From the NCBI RefSeq assembly GCF_900167365.1, contig NZ_FUXL01000005.1:1-64000 (forward strand): DNA of 64,000 bases, read 5' to 3'. Numbering within the stretch: the first letter of the stretch is position 1; each line of letters begins with the position of its first letter. The stretch is from Consotaella salsifontis. GTDB lineage: Bacteria > Pseudomonadota > Alphaproteobacteria > Rhizobiales > Rhizobiaceae. Below, piece after piece: positions 47,144-57,761 of the stretch. Position numbers and translations under genes: made by a program. The notes beneath the pieces were generated by a model. The model searched no databases and was not told where the DNA came from. It saw only the letters and a list, made by a program, of their open reading frames with translations.

Positions 47144-47173
47144 TTGACAAGCAAGATGCGGACCAGCTTTGAT
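47144..47173 (+). promoter_or_regulatory. possible rpoN promoter
   Basis: TTGACA (47144-47149) is followed after 18 nt by TTTGAT (47168-47173), in the 232-nt gap between lptB and rpoN. The -10 match is weak, so this is tentative. Confidence 0.3.
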
Positions 47174-47306
47174 GCGTTCGGGTGAAAGCACCCGGACGCC
47201 GGCAGGCGGGATGCCGGCTCGTCATCGCCAGCGCGACATCGAGGACCTCGTGGGGCCTCCTCGGTCGGGCCGGCGATCCTGGGTCAGGTGGGATTGCGAT
47301 AGACGC

Positions 47307-48773
47307 ATGATGCTGTCGGCAAAACTTCAACTTCGTCAGAGCCAGTCGCTGGTCATGACGCCGCAGCTTCTCCAGTCGATCCGGCTGCTGCAGTTCAATC
47401 ATCTCGAACTCAAGTCCTTCATCGAGGCCGAGGCCGAGCGCAACCCGCTCATCGAAGTGGTCGAGAATCCGGAACCGGGGGCGACGACCGTGCCATCGGG
47501 CGAGGATGCGCCAGGGGCGCGCCACGTGGCGGAAGTCGACACAGAAGCCGGAGAAATGCTTCCTGGCGAGGCGCCACGGGCCGAGGCGGAGTACGGTTTT
47601 TCCACGCCCTGGGGCGGCGGCGCGGGCACGAGCACGGGTGACGGCGCGGCCTGGATCGAGGACCTGCCGGAGACCGGCCACTCCCTGATCGCGCACGCCG
47701 AGGCCGAGATCGGCGAAATCATCGCCGGTCCCATCGACAAGGCAATAGCGCTGGCGCTTCTGGATCACCTCGACGAGGCAGGCTATCTGCGCGTCGCCGC
47801 AAGGGACGCGGCCGAGGCGCTCGGCGTTCCCACCGCGACGGTCGAGGCTGTGATCGCCACCCTTCAGGCCGAGGCCGACCCGGCGGGCCTTTTTGCCCGC
47901 GATCTCGGCGAATGCCTCACCCTCCAGCTCAAGCGCCGCGACCGCCTCGATCCGGTGATGGAGCGCGTCCTTGCCAATCTCGATCTTCTTGCCCGGCGGG
48001 ACTTTCAGGCGCTGAAGCGCCTCACAGGCGAGGACGAGGCCGGTCTGCTGGATATCCTCTCAGAGATCCGCCATCTCGACCCGAAGCCGGGGCGCGCCTT
48101 CTCCCAGGAGCCGGCAACGCCCGTCGTACCCGAGGTGCTGCTAACACGCTCGCTTGAGGGCGGGTGGCGAGTGGAGCTCAACGGTCAGACCCTGCCCAAG
48201 GTGCTCGTCGATCAGGACTATGTTCGGCGGGTGAGCGCGGGCGCGCGCGCCGAGGAGGATCGCTCCTTCGTTACCGATTGTCAGCACTCGGCGAACTGGC
48301 TGATGCGCTCTCTCGATCAGCGCGCGCGCACCATCCTGAAGGTCGCCGAGGAGATTGTGCGCCGCCAGGAAGCCTTCTTCGAGAAGGGCGTCGCCCAGCT
48401 GAAGCCGTTGACGCTGATGGCGGTCGCCAACGCGATCGGCATGCACGAGTCCACCGTTAGCCGCGTAACCTCCAACAAGTTCATGGCGACGCCGCGCGGT
48501 CTCTTCGAGCTGAAGTACTTCTTCACAGTGGCCATCGCCTCCAGCGCCGGCGGCGACGCCCATTCCGCCGAAAGCGTCAAGCATCGCATCCGCAAGCTGG
48601 TGGATGCCGAAACCGCAGGAAAAATCCTCTCCGACGACGACATCGCGGCGACACTGAAGGCGGAGGGGGTCGATCTGGCTCGCAGGACTGTGGCGAAATA
48701 TCGCGAGGCCCTGTCCATCCCTTCATCCATCCAGCGTCGACGTGAGATGAATGCCCGCCAGCCCGCCTGCTAA
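47307..48773 (+). CDS. rpoN: RNA polymerase sigma-54 factor RpoN
   Basis: A 488-residue sigma-54 factor for nitrogen-regulated and other enhancer-dependent promoters. Region I is the Gln/Leu-rich LQLRQSQSLVMTPQLLQSIR, a variable acidic region II follows, then core binding (LDHLDEAGYLRVAARDAAEA) and the DNA-binding part with LMAVANAIGMHESTVSRVTS. It ends with the RpoN box RRTVAKYRE and SIPSSIQRR. ATG 47307 (ATGATG) fits the family N-terminus; the open frame extends 46 codons upstream without similarity. The order lptB-rpoN-hpf-ptsN is the common proteobacterial one. Confidence 0.94.
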   Translation: MMLSAKLQLRQSQSLVMTPQLLQSIRLLQFNHLELKSFIEAEAERNPLIEVVENPEPGATTVPSGEDAPGARHVAEVDTEAGEMLPGEAPRAEAEYGFSTPWGGGAGTSTGDGAAWIEDLPETGHSLIAHAEAEIGEIIAGPIDKAIALALLDHLDEAGYLRVAARDAAEALGVPTATVEAVIATLQAEADPAGLFARDLGECLTLQLKRRDRLDPVMERVLANLDLLARRDFQALKRLTGEDEAGLLDILSEIRHLDPKPGRAFSQEPATPVVPEVLLTRSLEGGWRVELNGQTLPKVLVDQDYVRRVSAGARAEEDRSFVTDCQHSANWLMRSLDQRARTILKVAEEIVRRQEAFFEKGVAQLKPLTLMAVANAIGMHESTVSRVTSNKFMATPRGLFELKYFFTVAIASSAGGDAHSAESVKHRIRKLVDAETAGKILSDDDIAATLKAEGVDLARRTVAKYREALSIPSSIQRRREMNARQPAC

Positions 48774-48845
48774 TAGCGCTTTCGTGCCTCAAAACGATTA
48801 CGCTTTCAGCGGCAGGAAGGACGAAACCCTTGGCAGCGCCGCGCG

Positions 48846-48874
48846 TTGACAGTCAGCGCAATCGTTTCTAGAAC
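48846..48874 (+). promoter_or_regulatory. probable promoter of hpf-ptsN
   Basis: TTGACA (48846-48851) and TAGAAC (48869-48874) are spaced by 17 nt, in the 268-nt rpoN-hpf gap. This would give hpf an mRNA leader of about 160 nt. Confidence 0.5.
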
Positions 48875-48885
48875 GCGCCACCCAT

Positions 48886-48910
48886 GGAAGTCTGCCGGTT
48901 GCGGACTTCC
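48886..48910 (+). other. stem-loop in the hpf leader
   Basis: GGAAGTCTGC (48886-48895) pairs with GCGGACTTCC (48901-48910) with a single G-U pair around a CGGTT loop. It lies just downstream of the proposed promoter. No T-run follows, so it is more likely a leader structure than a terminator. Confidence 0.45.
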
Positions 48911-49041
48911 CGGTGTCCCAACAACGGCCCATTTGAGCCCATGCCAGCGAGCCTCGACTTAACGGACATGCAAGGACGCCGGGCCCAAGAATTGGCCGAT
49001 CAAAGCGCCACAGGCGACGAATCCTAAAAGGGAGAACCGTG

Positions 49042-49623
49042 ATGAGCCTTCGTGTTTCGGGCAAGCACATGGACGTGGGCGAAGCCTTCCGTACGCGCAT
49101 CGAGGAGCGCCTGGGAGATTCCGTCGCCAAATATTTCGACGGCAACTTTTCCGGCACCGTCGTCATGTCCAAGAACGGTGCCCGTTATTCGGCCGATTGC
49201 ACGGTCCACCTCGACACGGGCGTCGTCTTCCAGGCCAACGGGGGCGCGCATGATCCGCAACCCGCCTTCGAGGAGGCGGCCGAGCGCATCGAGAAGCGCC
49301 TGCGCCGCTACAAGCGGCGTCTCAAGGATTACCGGGCCGGCGACGACGCCACCAAGAGCGACATCGCCCTGACGGTGATGGAGGCGATCCCCGAGGAAAC
49401 CGAGGATCTGCCGGAAAACTACGCGCCAGCCATCGTCGCCGAGACGTCGCTGCCGCTCTCGACCCTGAGCGTCGCCGGGGCGGTGATGGAGCTCGACCGC
49501 CGCGACAGCCCGGTCGTGATCTTCCGCAATGCCGCCTCGGGTGAGGTCAACATCGTCTATCGCCGCTCTGACGGAAATTTCGGCTGGGTTGACCCGTCGA
49601 CTTACAAAGGCGATAGCGCTTGA
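49042..49623 (+). CDS. hpf: ribosome hibernation promoting factor, long form
   Basis: A 193-residue long HPF that pairs inactive 70S ribosomes into 100S dimers. The N-terminal sigma-54-modulation/YfiA domain (SLRVSGKHMDVGEAFRTRIE, then KNGARYSADCTVHL) is joined by a linker to the C-terminal dimerisation domain (SPVVIFRNAASGEVNIVYRR, then GNFGWVDP). GGGAG lies 7 nt before ATG 49042, which is preferred to the overlapping GTG at 49039. It sits between rpoN and ptsN, as usual. Confidence 0.92.
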   Translation: MSLRVSGKHMDVGEAFRTRIEERLGDSVAKYFDGNFSGTVVMSKNGARYSADCTVHLDTGVVFQANGGAHDPQPAFEEAAERIEKRLRRYKRRLKDYRAGDDATKSDIALTVMEAIPEETEDLPENYAPAIVAETSLPLSTLSVAGAVMELDRRDSPVVIFRNAASGEVNIVYRRSDGNFGWVDPSTYKGDSA

Positions 49624-49691
49624 GGCTGGCGCAAGCTCTGGCAGAGATTGTTCGCGTGGCCCGGCTCTAGAGCATCGGAAGGCAGCAGGCG

Positions 49692-50153
49692 ATGGATCTC
49701 GGGGACCTGATCGAGCAGGATGCCATTCTTCCTGCTCTCAAAGCGAACTCCAAAAAGCAGGTCCTGCAGGATCTCGCGCAGAAGGCGGCCGAGCTGACCG
49801 GCCTGGCCGAGCGTGATATCTTCGAGACTGTGCTGCAGCGCGAAAAGCTGGGATCGACCGGCGTGGGGAACGGCATCGCCATTCCCCACGGCAAGCTGGA
49901 AGGCATCGATCGCATTTTCGGCGTGTTTGCGCGACTGGCCAAGCCCGTGGAGTTCGACGCATTGGACGAGCAGCCGGTGGACCTTGTCTTCCTGCTGCTG
50001 GCGCCCGAAAGCGCGGGCGCCGATCACCTGAAGGCGTTGTCCAAGGTGGCGCGGCTTTTGCGCAATCCTGATACTGTGGAGAAGATCAGAAGCTCGCGTG
50101 CTGCCAGCGCGCTTTACGCAGTCATGACGCAATCGGCTTCAAGAGCCGCCTGA
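49692..50153 (+). CDS. ptsN: PTS IIA-like nitrogen regulatory protein PtsN (EIIA-Ntr)
   Basis: A 153-residue EIIA domain of the nitrogen PTS. The phosphorylated His is H66 in GIAIPHGKLEG. LDEQPVDLVFLLLAPE and HLKALSKVARLLRN are typical. Its phosphoryl donor would be the HPr encoded at 58436, after EI-Ntr (PtsP), which is not in the window. It should regulate potassium uptake, nitrogen and carbon metabolism by its phosphorylation state. It is convergent with the DUF1150 gene. Confidence 0.93.
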   Translation: MDLGDLIEQDAILPALKANSKKQVLQDLAQKAAELTGLAERDIFETVLQREKLGSTGVGNGIAIPHGKLEGIDRIFGVFARLAKPVEFDALDEQPVDLVFLLLAPESAGADHLKALSKVARLLRNPDTVEKIRSSRAASALYAVMTQSASRAA

Positions 50154-50188
50154 GAACGGCGGCGCAAATTGGGGCCTGCGCTAGTCGA

Positions 50189-50440
50189 TCAGTGCAGGCT
50201 CACCGTCATAAGCTCGTTCTCGCTGGCGCTGGCCAGGATCGAGCCACGGTCATCGGAAACCGCCAAAGGCGTTCCGTCGGCCGAAAACAGCGCCCAAAGC
50301 CTCAGGCCGGGCTGAATGGACCGGGCCGCGGGAAACTTCGCGCGGATGTCGTCCGACGACATCTGCCTCAGATAGGCCAGATCCCCCTCGCCGAGGGCGG
50401 CCAGTTCGGTCGGGGTCAAGGTCACAGTACTCATGTCCAC
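50189..50440 (-). CDS. DUF1150-family small protein
   Basis: An 83-residue protein with the DUF1150 pattern (TPTELAALGEGDLAYLRQM, then LWALFSADGTPLAVSDDR). The family is restricted to alphaproteobacteria and usually lies beside an Hsp20 gene, as here (34 nt downstream of hsp20). Function unknown. ATG 50440 is used; an ATG two codons on is equally possible. Confidence 0.85.
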   Translation of the reverse strand: MDMSTVTLTPTELAALGEGDLAYLRQMSSDDIRAKFPAARSIQPGLRLWALFSADGTPLAVSDDRGSILASASENELMTVSLH

Positions 50441-50474
50441 TCCGTCTCCATGATAGGCAAACGCGGATCACCCG

Positions 50475-50915
50475 CTAATCGACGACGGCGATATCAATTT
50501 TTCTGACCACCCTTTCGGGTTCGGGCTTGGCGAGATCGATCAACAGCAGACCGTTCTTGAGTTGCGCGCCAAGAACCCGCATTCCGTCGGCCAGAAGAAA
50601 GCACTTCTGAAATTGCCGCGCGGCGATGCCCCGATGCAGGTATTCGCGGTCCTTTTCCTCGCCCTGACGGCCGCGGATCATCAACTGATTTTCCTCGGTC
50701 GTAACCTCGAGATCCTCGGGCTGAAAGCCGGCCACCGCCAGCGTGATCCGCAGCCAATCCGCGGGTCCTTCGCCATAGGGGCCGGATTCGGACCTGATTC
50801 TCTCGATATTGTACGGCGGGTATCCGTCTCCGCCTTTACCGATGCGCTCGAGGGTCTTTTCGACGCTGTCGAACCCCAAGAGCAACGGGCTGGAAAACGG
50901 CGTGAGGCGGCTCAT
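50475..50915 (-). CDS. small heat-shock protein, Hsp20/IbpA family
   Basis: A 146-residue alpha-crystallin chaperone. It begins MSRLTPFSSPLLLGFDSVEK; the alpha-crystallin core has DWLRITLAVAGFQPEDLEVT, LMIRGRQ and the pattern YLHRGIAARQFQKCFLLADG. It holds unfolding proteins during heat stress. It is preceded by an RpoH-type promoter and a structured leader, and followed by DUF1150, probably in one transcript. Confidence 0.9.
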   Translation of the reverse strand: MSRLTPFSSPLLLGFDSVEKTLERIGKGGDGYPPYNIERIRSESGPYGEGPADWLRITLAVAGFQPEDLEVTTEENQLMIRGRQGEEKDREYLHRGIAARQFQKCFLLADGMRVLGAQLKNGLLLIDLAKPEPERVVRKIDIAVVD

Positions 50916-50989
50916 TCGGCAAGTCCTTTGATGAAGCGACTTTCTCTCCGGGGACCCTCGTCGCGGCGTCCCCGGCCTTTCGTTCCTTC

Positions 50990-51019
50990 ATATGGCGGCG
51001 CCCCCCTTATGCTTCAATG
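50990..51019 (-). promoter_or_regulatory. RpoH (sigma-32)-type promoter of hsp20
   Basis: On the minus strand CATTGAA (51019-51013) and CCATAT (50995-50990) are 17 nt apart, close to the alphaproteobacterial RpoH consensus (CTTGAA, then CCATAT or CTATAT). It lies 75 nt upstream of the hsp20 ATG and fits heat-shock control. Confidence 0.6.
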
Positions 51020-51177
51020 CGCAGGCCGAACGCCGCCATGCGATAGGCGCAAATGGGACATTCATCATCCAACGGGAAGATGAAGGGAGTGTTATTTGCG
51101 AAGGGAAGGAGCTCGCAGCCAACAAGAAGCCGCCGCGAAGCCGCAGCGACCCTGCCGCGCGCTAACGGTGCGCCTTG

Positions 51178-51675
51178 TCAGGAGGCCGCGCCAGCCCGAA
51201 AGTTCAGGGCCACGCCGTTGATGCAGTGGCGCTTGCCGGTGGGCGGCGGACCATCATCGAAGACATGGCCGAGATGACCGCCGCAGCGGGCGCAGTGAAC
51301 CTCGGTGCGCGGATAGATGAGCTTATAGTCGGTGTGGGTGCCGACGGAGCCCTCGATCGGGGCCCAGAAGCTTGGCCAGCCCGTTCCAGAGTCGAACTTC
51401 GTGCCGGAGGCATAGACCGGGTTGTCGCAGCCCGCGCAGGTGTAGGTGCCGGACTTCTTGTTGTCGTTGAGCGGACTGGAGAACGGCGCTTCCGTCGCCT
51501 CTTCCCGCAGCACCGCGAATTGCTGCGCGGAGAGCTTCTTCTTCCATTCCTCGGGCGACATCGAAACGGGAAAGGCTTCCTCGGCGCTTTCGGCGCGGCG
51601 ACTGGCGAAGAGACCGCCCGCCATGACGACCCCGGCACAGGCAAGGCCCGAGGCAAGAACGCTGCGACGGTTCAT
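51178..51675 (-). CDS. msrB: peptide-methionine (R)-S-oxide reductase MsrB, exported
   Basis: A 165-residue MsrB that reduces methionine-R-sulfoxide. Zinc Cys pairs are CAGC and CARC, SGTGWPSFW is the substrate site, and the catalytic Cys is in RHCINGVALNF. The N-terminus NRRSVLASGLACAGVVMAGG is a twin-arginine-like signal, so the enzyme probably acts in the periplasm. ATG 51675 has GGAGG 7 nt upstream, which rules out the longer frame. Confidence 0.92.
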   Translation of the reverse strand: MNRRSVLASGLACAGVVMAGGLFASRRAESAEEAFPVSMSPEEWKKKLSAQQFAVLREEATEAPFSSPLNDNKKSGTYTCAGCDNPVYASGTKFDSGTGWPSFWAPIEGSVGTHTDYKLIYPRTEVHCARCGGHLGHVFDDGPPPTGKRHCINGVALNFRAGAAS

Positions 51676-51798
51676 GGGGATACCTCCTCGTATATCGATG
51701 CGGATCGCGTTGAACCAAGGATATGGCAATCGCGCACTGACGCGCCAGCGGCCGGCGGCGACCACACACGCTTGTGACGACGCTTGAGGTCGCGCCGA

Positions 51799-52236
51799 TT
51801 AGTCGCCGATCGTCCCTCGCATCCGCTTGACCTGCGAGCGGCCGCGCTTTTCCTTCAGCCGTCGCTCCACCGCGCCGCGCGAGGGGCGCGTCTTCTTGCG
51901 CGGCGGCGGGGGCGGAACGAGCGCCGCCTCGACCAGCGCCGCGAGCCGCTGCCGCGCGTCATCGCGGTTGCGTTCGAGCACCCGGAAGCGCGACGCCTCG
52001 ATGACGATCTCGCCTTCCTTGGTGGCGCGGCTGCCCGCGAGCTTCAGGAGCCGGCGCTTCACGTCGTCGGTAAGGACAGAGGAGGCAGCGGCCGCAAAGC
52101 GCAGCTGCACCGCAGTCGCAACCTTGTTGACGTTCTGCCCGCCGGGGCCGCCGGCGCGGATGAAGGCCTCCGACAGCTCGCGGCCGGGAATGAGGGTGCC
52201 ACGTCCCACGAGGAGCGCATTGTCGTCGGCCATCAT
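51799..52236 (-). CDS. arfB: alternative ribosome-rescue factor ArfB (YaeJ), peptidyl-tRNA hydrolase
   Basis: A 145-residue release-factor-like protein with the GGQ motif in RAGGPGGQNVNKVATAVQL and a basic tail (PPRKKTRPSRGAVERRLKEK, then RSQVKRMRG) that enters the empty mRNA channel. It frees stalled ribosomes. ATGATG at 52236 follows GGAGAAGG; the open frame that begins at 52410 is spurious. It stands alone between msrB and pckA. Confidence 0.9.
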   Translation of the reverse strand: MMADDNALLVGRGTLIPGRELSEAFIRAGGPGGQNVNKVATAVQLRFAAAASSVLTDDVKRRLLKLAGSRATKEGEIVIEASRFRVLERNRDDARQRLAALVEAALVPPPPPRKKTRPSRGAVERRLKEKRGRSQVKRMRGTIGD

Positions 52237-52387
52237 CCTTCTCCGTGCTGCTGAACCGGGGTGACGCCCTCCCCGCTGAACGGTCCGCGCTCCTTCATAA
52301 CGATAGGTGCGAGGTGCCGAAACCGCGAGACTCGGATCAAGGCATGTTTTCGTGCCGTCGGAGCCTGTCGCGTCGCTCGTGCGAACG

Positions 52388-52417
52388 AAAAACCGCCCGG
52401 CGCGATGCACCGGGCGG
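52388..52417 (-). terminator. Rho-independent terminator of pckA
   Basis: On the minus strand CCGCCCGG and CCGGGCGG (52393-52400 and 52410-52417) form an 8-bp stem with a 9-nt loop. A T5 run (52388-52392) follows, 58 nt beyond the pckA stop. Confidence 0.8.
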
Positions 52418-52474
52418 ACGTCATCATCATCCAGAATCCGGGGCTTTCGCCATCACCCCCCGAGGCAGTTCCGG

Positions 52475-54082
<1,608 letters not shown>

Positions 54083-54785
54083 GATGACTGGCTCTCCTGC
54101 TTTATTTAGCCACCCGAACAGATCGCGGTTTCCGGTATAGAGAAACGCTCAACTCGAGCAACACAATTCGTTGATTTACAGACGTGCAACGCTTGATTAT
54201 TCGGCCTTCCTTGAGGTTGACGACCTTTAATCGATTAGAAGTTTTGCCGAGCGTCAGCTGTTGTGCGACAGATTCGAGAATAGCAGGAGACTGCGACGCT
54301 CCAATTAAACTGTCTTTGACGCAGCGCAATCGACAGTTTTTCAATTGAACGCCTTGAATTTCTTCATAAAATCGTTCGCTCTTGTGCGCGGCGCCGAGCG
54401 GAAACCGTCGTCGTCGCGAGGAAACCTCATCTGCGCTGGCGCAAAAGAGTGAACCGGCTGCGGCTTCCCAAAACCCCTCTCCCAAAGGTGCAGAAGCCCT
54501 TGCCGAAGCGCATTGGGCTTGCCGAGAGCGCCCCTCCTTGCCATTTCTATGACGGCGGCCGCATCGACAGGGCCGTCGACCGCGGTTCGGCCATAGTTTT
54601 CATGATAGGCCGTCCGGAGCTGAGCGCGAGCATGTTGTCGCTTCGTTGGTGGTGATGCCCTTCGAGGCGTGGTAACGCCCGCCCGACAGACGCACCGCTC
54701 GGCGCCTGTTCGCGCTGGCCTGAAAAGCCGGCGCGATTGAAGAACGACGGCATGCGGCGCCAGGCGCCCAAGGAGAACAACGACG
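54083..54785. other. 703-bp gene-free region between pckA and chvI
   Basis: The half nearest pckA (about 54100-54360) is clearly richer in A/T than the rest of the window and holds a perfect TAATCGATTA dyad (54229-54238). It probably contains the pckA promoter. Short open frames occur on both strands but have no recognisable products or ribosome sites. AGGAG at 54773 precedes chvI. Confidence 0.5.
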
Positions 54786-55484
54786 ATGCCGACGATTGCG
54801 CTCGTGGACGATGACAGAAACATCCTGGCATCGGTGTCGATCGCGCTGGAGAACGAGGGATACAGGGTCGAGACCTATACCGATGGGGCCTCGGCACTTG
54901 AGGGCCTTCAGGCCCGCCCGCCGCATTTGGCGATTCTGGACATCAAGATGCCGCGCATGGACGGGATGGAGCTCCTGCGCCGTCTGCGCCAGAAATCCGA
55001 CCTGCCCGTCATCTTCCTGACCTCCAAGGACGAGGAGATCGACGAGCTGTTCGGCCTCAAGATGGGCGCCGACGATTACATCAAGAAGCCGTTCTCGCAG
55101 CGTCTTTTGGTCGAACGCGTGCGCGCAATCCTGAGGCGTGGCGCCGCGCGGGAGGCGGCAAAGACGACGCCTACCCCCGAGAGCTCGCTGGAGCGCGGCC
55201 AGTTGGTGATGGACCAGGAGCGCCACACCTGCACCTGGATGGGCCAGCCGGTGACGCTCACCGTGACGGAATTCTTGATCCTCCATTCGCTCGCCCAGCG
55301 GCCCGGAGTGGTCAAGAGTCGCGATGCCCTGATGGACGCGGCCTATGACGAGCAGGTCTATGTCGACGACCGGACTATCGACAGCCACATCAAGCGCCTG
55401 CGCAAGAAGTTCAAGGCGATCGACGAGGAGTTCGACATGATCGAAACCCTCTATGGTGTCGGTTATCGCTTCCGCGAAATCTAG
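54786..55484 (+). CDS. chvI: two-component response regulator ChvI
   Basis: A 232-residue OmpR-type regulator. The receiver domain carries phosphoacceptor D52 ([10 protein letters not shown]), LTSKDEE and K in [11 protein letters not shown]. The C-terminal winged helix has [20 protein letters not shown] and [16 protein letters not shown]. ChvI controls acid, envelope and exopolysaccharide responses in Hyphomicrobiales together with ChvG, which follows. An AGGAG lies 10 nt upstream. Confidence 0.94.
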   Translation: MPTIALVDDDRNILASVSIALENEGYRVETYTDGASALEGLQARPPHLAILDIKMPRMDGMELLRRLRQKSDLPVIFLTSKDEEIDELFGLKMGADDYIKKPFSQRLLVERVRAILRRGAAREAAKTTPTPESSLERGQLVMDQERHTCTWMGQPVTLTVTEFLILHSLAQRPGVVKSRDALMDAAYDEQVYVDDRTIDSHIKRLRKKFKAIDEEFDMIETLYGVGYRFREI

Positions 55485-55500
55485 GGCCGACCGAGCGCCT

Positions 55501-57300
55501 ATGGTTGCTGATAGCGCGAAGAGCGAGGCAACGCCGCTTAAGCGGCGCCGGGAAGCCGCGATCCGCAAGCGTCTCCGGCGCGTGCCTTTGGCGCGGCGGT
55601 GGATCATCCGCCTGCACGCGATGCTCGGTCACACGATCTTTTCCTCGCTGACGCGCCGCATCGTTTTTCTCAACCTCGTCGCGCTCATCGTGCTCGTTTC
55701 GGGCATTCTCTACCTCAACCAGTTCCGCGCCGGCCTGATCGATGCCCGCGTGGAAAGCCTCCTCACGCAAGGAGAGATCATCGCCGGGGCGATCGCCTCC
55801 TCGGCGACGGTCGACACCAATTCGATCACGCTCGATCCCGAGAAGCTCTTGGAGCTTCAGGCGGGTTCCACGCTGGAACCCGGCTCCGCCATGTCGGACA
55901 GCCTCGATTTCCCGATCAATCCCGAGCGCGTGGCGCCGCTCCTGCGCCGCCTCATTTCGCCGACCCGCACCCGGGCGCGGCTCTACGACCGCGACGCCAA
56001 TCTCATTCTCGATTCGCGCCATCTCTACACGGGCGGCCAGATCCTGCGCTATGAGCTGCCGCCGCTCGAACCCGAGAACTCGACGTTCCTCGACCGCTTT
56101 AGCGACTGGATGCACAAGCTCCTCCAGCGCTCGGACCTTCCGGTCTACAAGGAGGTTCCAGGCGGCTCCGGCACCTCCTACCCGGAAGTGGTAAGCGCCT
56201 TGACGGGCGGCCCCGCCACCGTGGTCCGCGCCACCGAGGGAGGTGAGCTCATTGTGTCGGTGGCCGTGCCGATTCAGCGTTTTCGGGCGGTTCTCGGCGT
56301 CCTGCTTCTGTCGACGCAGGGTGGAGACATCGACAAGATCGTCCAGGCCGAGCGCATGGCCATCGTCAGGACATTCTCGGTGGCGTCCGGCGTGATGATC
56401 GCGCTGTCGATCCTGCTCGCTTCCACCATCACCACGCCGCTCCGGCGCCTTTCGGCGGCCGCCGTCCGCGTGCGGCGCGGGGCCCGCGGACGCAACGAGA
56501 TTCCCGATTTCGGCGACCGCACCGACGAGGTGGGCGAGCTGGCGAGCGCGCTGCGCGACATGACCAACGCGCTCTACGCGCGCATGGAGGCGACGGAGCG
56601 CTTCGCCGCCGATGTCAGTCATGAGCTCAAGAACCCGCTGACGTCGCTCAGGAGCGCCGTCGAGACCCTGCCGCTGGCCAAGAACGAGGACGCCAAGGCC
56701 CGGCTGACGGAAATCATCCAGCACGACGTGCGGCGCCTCAACCGCCTGATCACCGACATTTCCAACGCCTCGCGGCTCGACGCGGAGCTTGCCAGGGAAA
56801 ACGCGGAAAAGGTCGACCTCGCGGCCCTCCTGGAGCAGATTGTCGGCACCGCGCGCAGCCATTCCACCGAGGAGCGCCGCCTCACCATCGTCCTCGACAA
56901 GGGTCCGCAGCCTCCCGCCAAGGGCTATGTGGTTTCGGGGCACGATCTTCGGCTGGGCCAGGTCTTCACCAACCTCATCGAGAATGCCCGCTCCTTCGTC
57001 CCGGCCGCCGATGGCCGCATCGCGGTCAGCCTGCGCCGGCGCGGCAACCGCATCAACATCACCATCGAGGACAACGGACCGGGCATCCGCGCCGACAACA
57101 TCGACCGCATTTTCGAGCGCTTCTACACCGACCGCCCCGCGGGCGAGGCCTTCGGCCAGAACTCGGGGCTCGGCCTGTCCATCAGCCGGCAGATCGTCGA
57201 GGCTCATGGCGGCACGATCCGCGCCGAGAACATCGAGGACCCGGACGCGCCGGAAGGCATCGGCGGCGCCCGGTTCATCGTCGTGCTGCCGGCAGAATGA
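55501..57300 (+). CDS. chvG: sensor histidine kinase ChvG
   Basis: A 599-residue membrane kinase. A basic N-terminus is followed by one helix (IVFLNLVALIVLVSGILYL), a periplasmic sensor of about 200 residues, a second helix (SVASGVMIALSILLAS), HAMP, and the kinase core with the H-box DVSHELKNPLTSL (about H374), N-box LIENARSFV and DNGPGI, GLGLSI. It senses acidity or envelope stress, via ExoR in relatives. ATG 55501 is used; an earlier in-frame ATG at 55453 would overlap chvI. It overlaps hprK by 4 nt. Confidence 0.93.
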   Translation: MVADSAKSEATPLKRRREAAIRKRLRRVPLARRWIIRLHAMLGHTIFSSLTRRIVFLNLVALIVLVSGILYLNQFRAGLIDARVESLLTQGEIIAGAIASSATVDTNSITLDPEKLLELQAGSTLEPGSAMSDSLDFPINPERVAPLLRRLISPTRTRARLYDRDANLILDSRHLYTGGQILRYELPPLEPENSTFLDRFSDWMHKLLQRSDLPVYKEVPGGSGTSYPEVVSALTGGPATVVRATEGGELIVSVAVPIQRFRAVLGVLLLSTQGGDIDKIVQAERMAIVRTFSVASGVMIALSILLASTITTPLRRLSAAAVRVRRGARGRNEIPDFGDRTDEVGELASALRDMTNALYARMEATERFAADVSHELKNPLTSLRSAVETLPLAKNEDAKARLTEIIQHDVRRLNRLITDISNASRLDAELARENAEKVDLAALLEQIVGTARSHSTEERRLTIVLDKGPQPPAKGYVVSGHDLRLGQVFTNLIENARSFVPAADGRIAVSLRRRGNRINITIEDNGPGIRADNIDRIFERFYTDRPAGEAFGQNSGLGLSISRQIVEAHGGTIRAENIEDPDAPEGIGGARFIVVLPAE

Positions 57301-57761
57301 GTGCCGGCCTGCCCTCCAACATCCACGCCTCCTGCGTCTCAGTCGCCGGCAAGGGCGTCGTCATTCGGGGCGCGGCGCGTAGCGGCAAGTCCTCCCTCGC
57401 ATTCCTGCTTCTTCGGCGCGCCGAGGCTCTCGGCATCCGAGCGGCACTGGTTTGCGACGATCAGGCCCTGATCGAGCGTGAGGGAGATGACGTCGTCGCC
57501 CGGGCGCCGGTCTCGATCAAGGGATTGATCGAGATCTCCGGCGTCGGCCTCGTCCGGCTCCCGACATTTGACGAGGCGCCCATCCGCCTCATCGTCGACC
57601 TCGTGCCGAGGGAGCGGATCGAACGCCTACCGGAGGAGCGGGAGGCCGATGTCCTCGGCGCAAGGATCAGGAGGGTCTTTCTACCGGAGCGTGAGGCCGC
57701 CTTCGCGGCCGAAGTCGTGCTGGCGCTCATCAGCGGAAACGGAGGCTGGCGTGACGCTTGA
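57297..57761 (+). CDS. hprK: HPr kinase/phosphorylase, short rhizobial form
   Basis: A 154-residue HprK lacking the N-terminal domain of Gram-positive enzymes. Walker A is GAARSGKSS (residues 25-33), followed by LVCDDQALIEREGDDVVARA and LGARIRRVFLPERE near the end. It should phosphorylate HPr on Ser and so tie PTS-Ntr output to metabolism. It overlaps chvG (ATGA), so kinase ChvG and HprK are coupled, a conserved rhizobial arrangement. Confidence 0.9.
   Translation: MSAGLPSNIHASCVSVAGKGVVIRGAARSGKSSLAFLLLRRAEALGIRAALVCDDQALIEREGDDVVARAPVSIKGLIEISGVGLVRLPTFDEAPIRLIVDLVPRERIERLPEEREADVLGARIRRVFLPEREAAFAAEVVLALISGNGGWRDA

Noticed and set aside
54341-54823. Minus-strand 160-codon frame between pckA and chvI
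   Set aside because: No ribosome site, no similarity recognised, and it overlaps the chvI start; left as non-coding.
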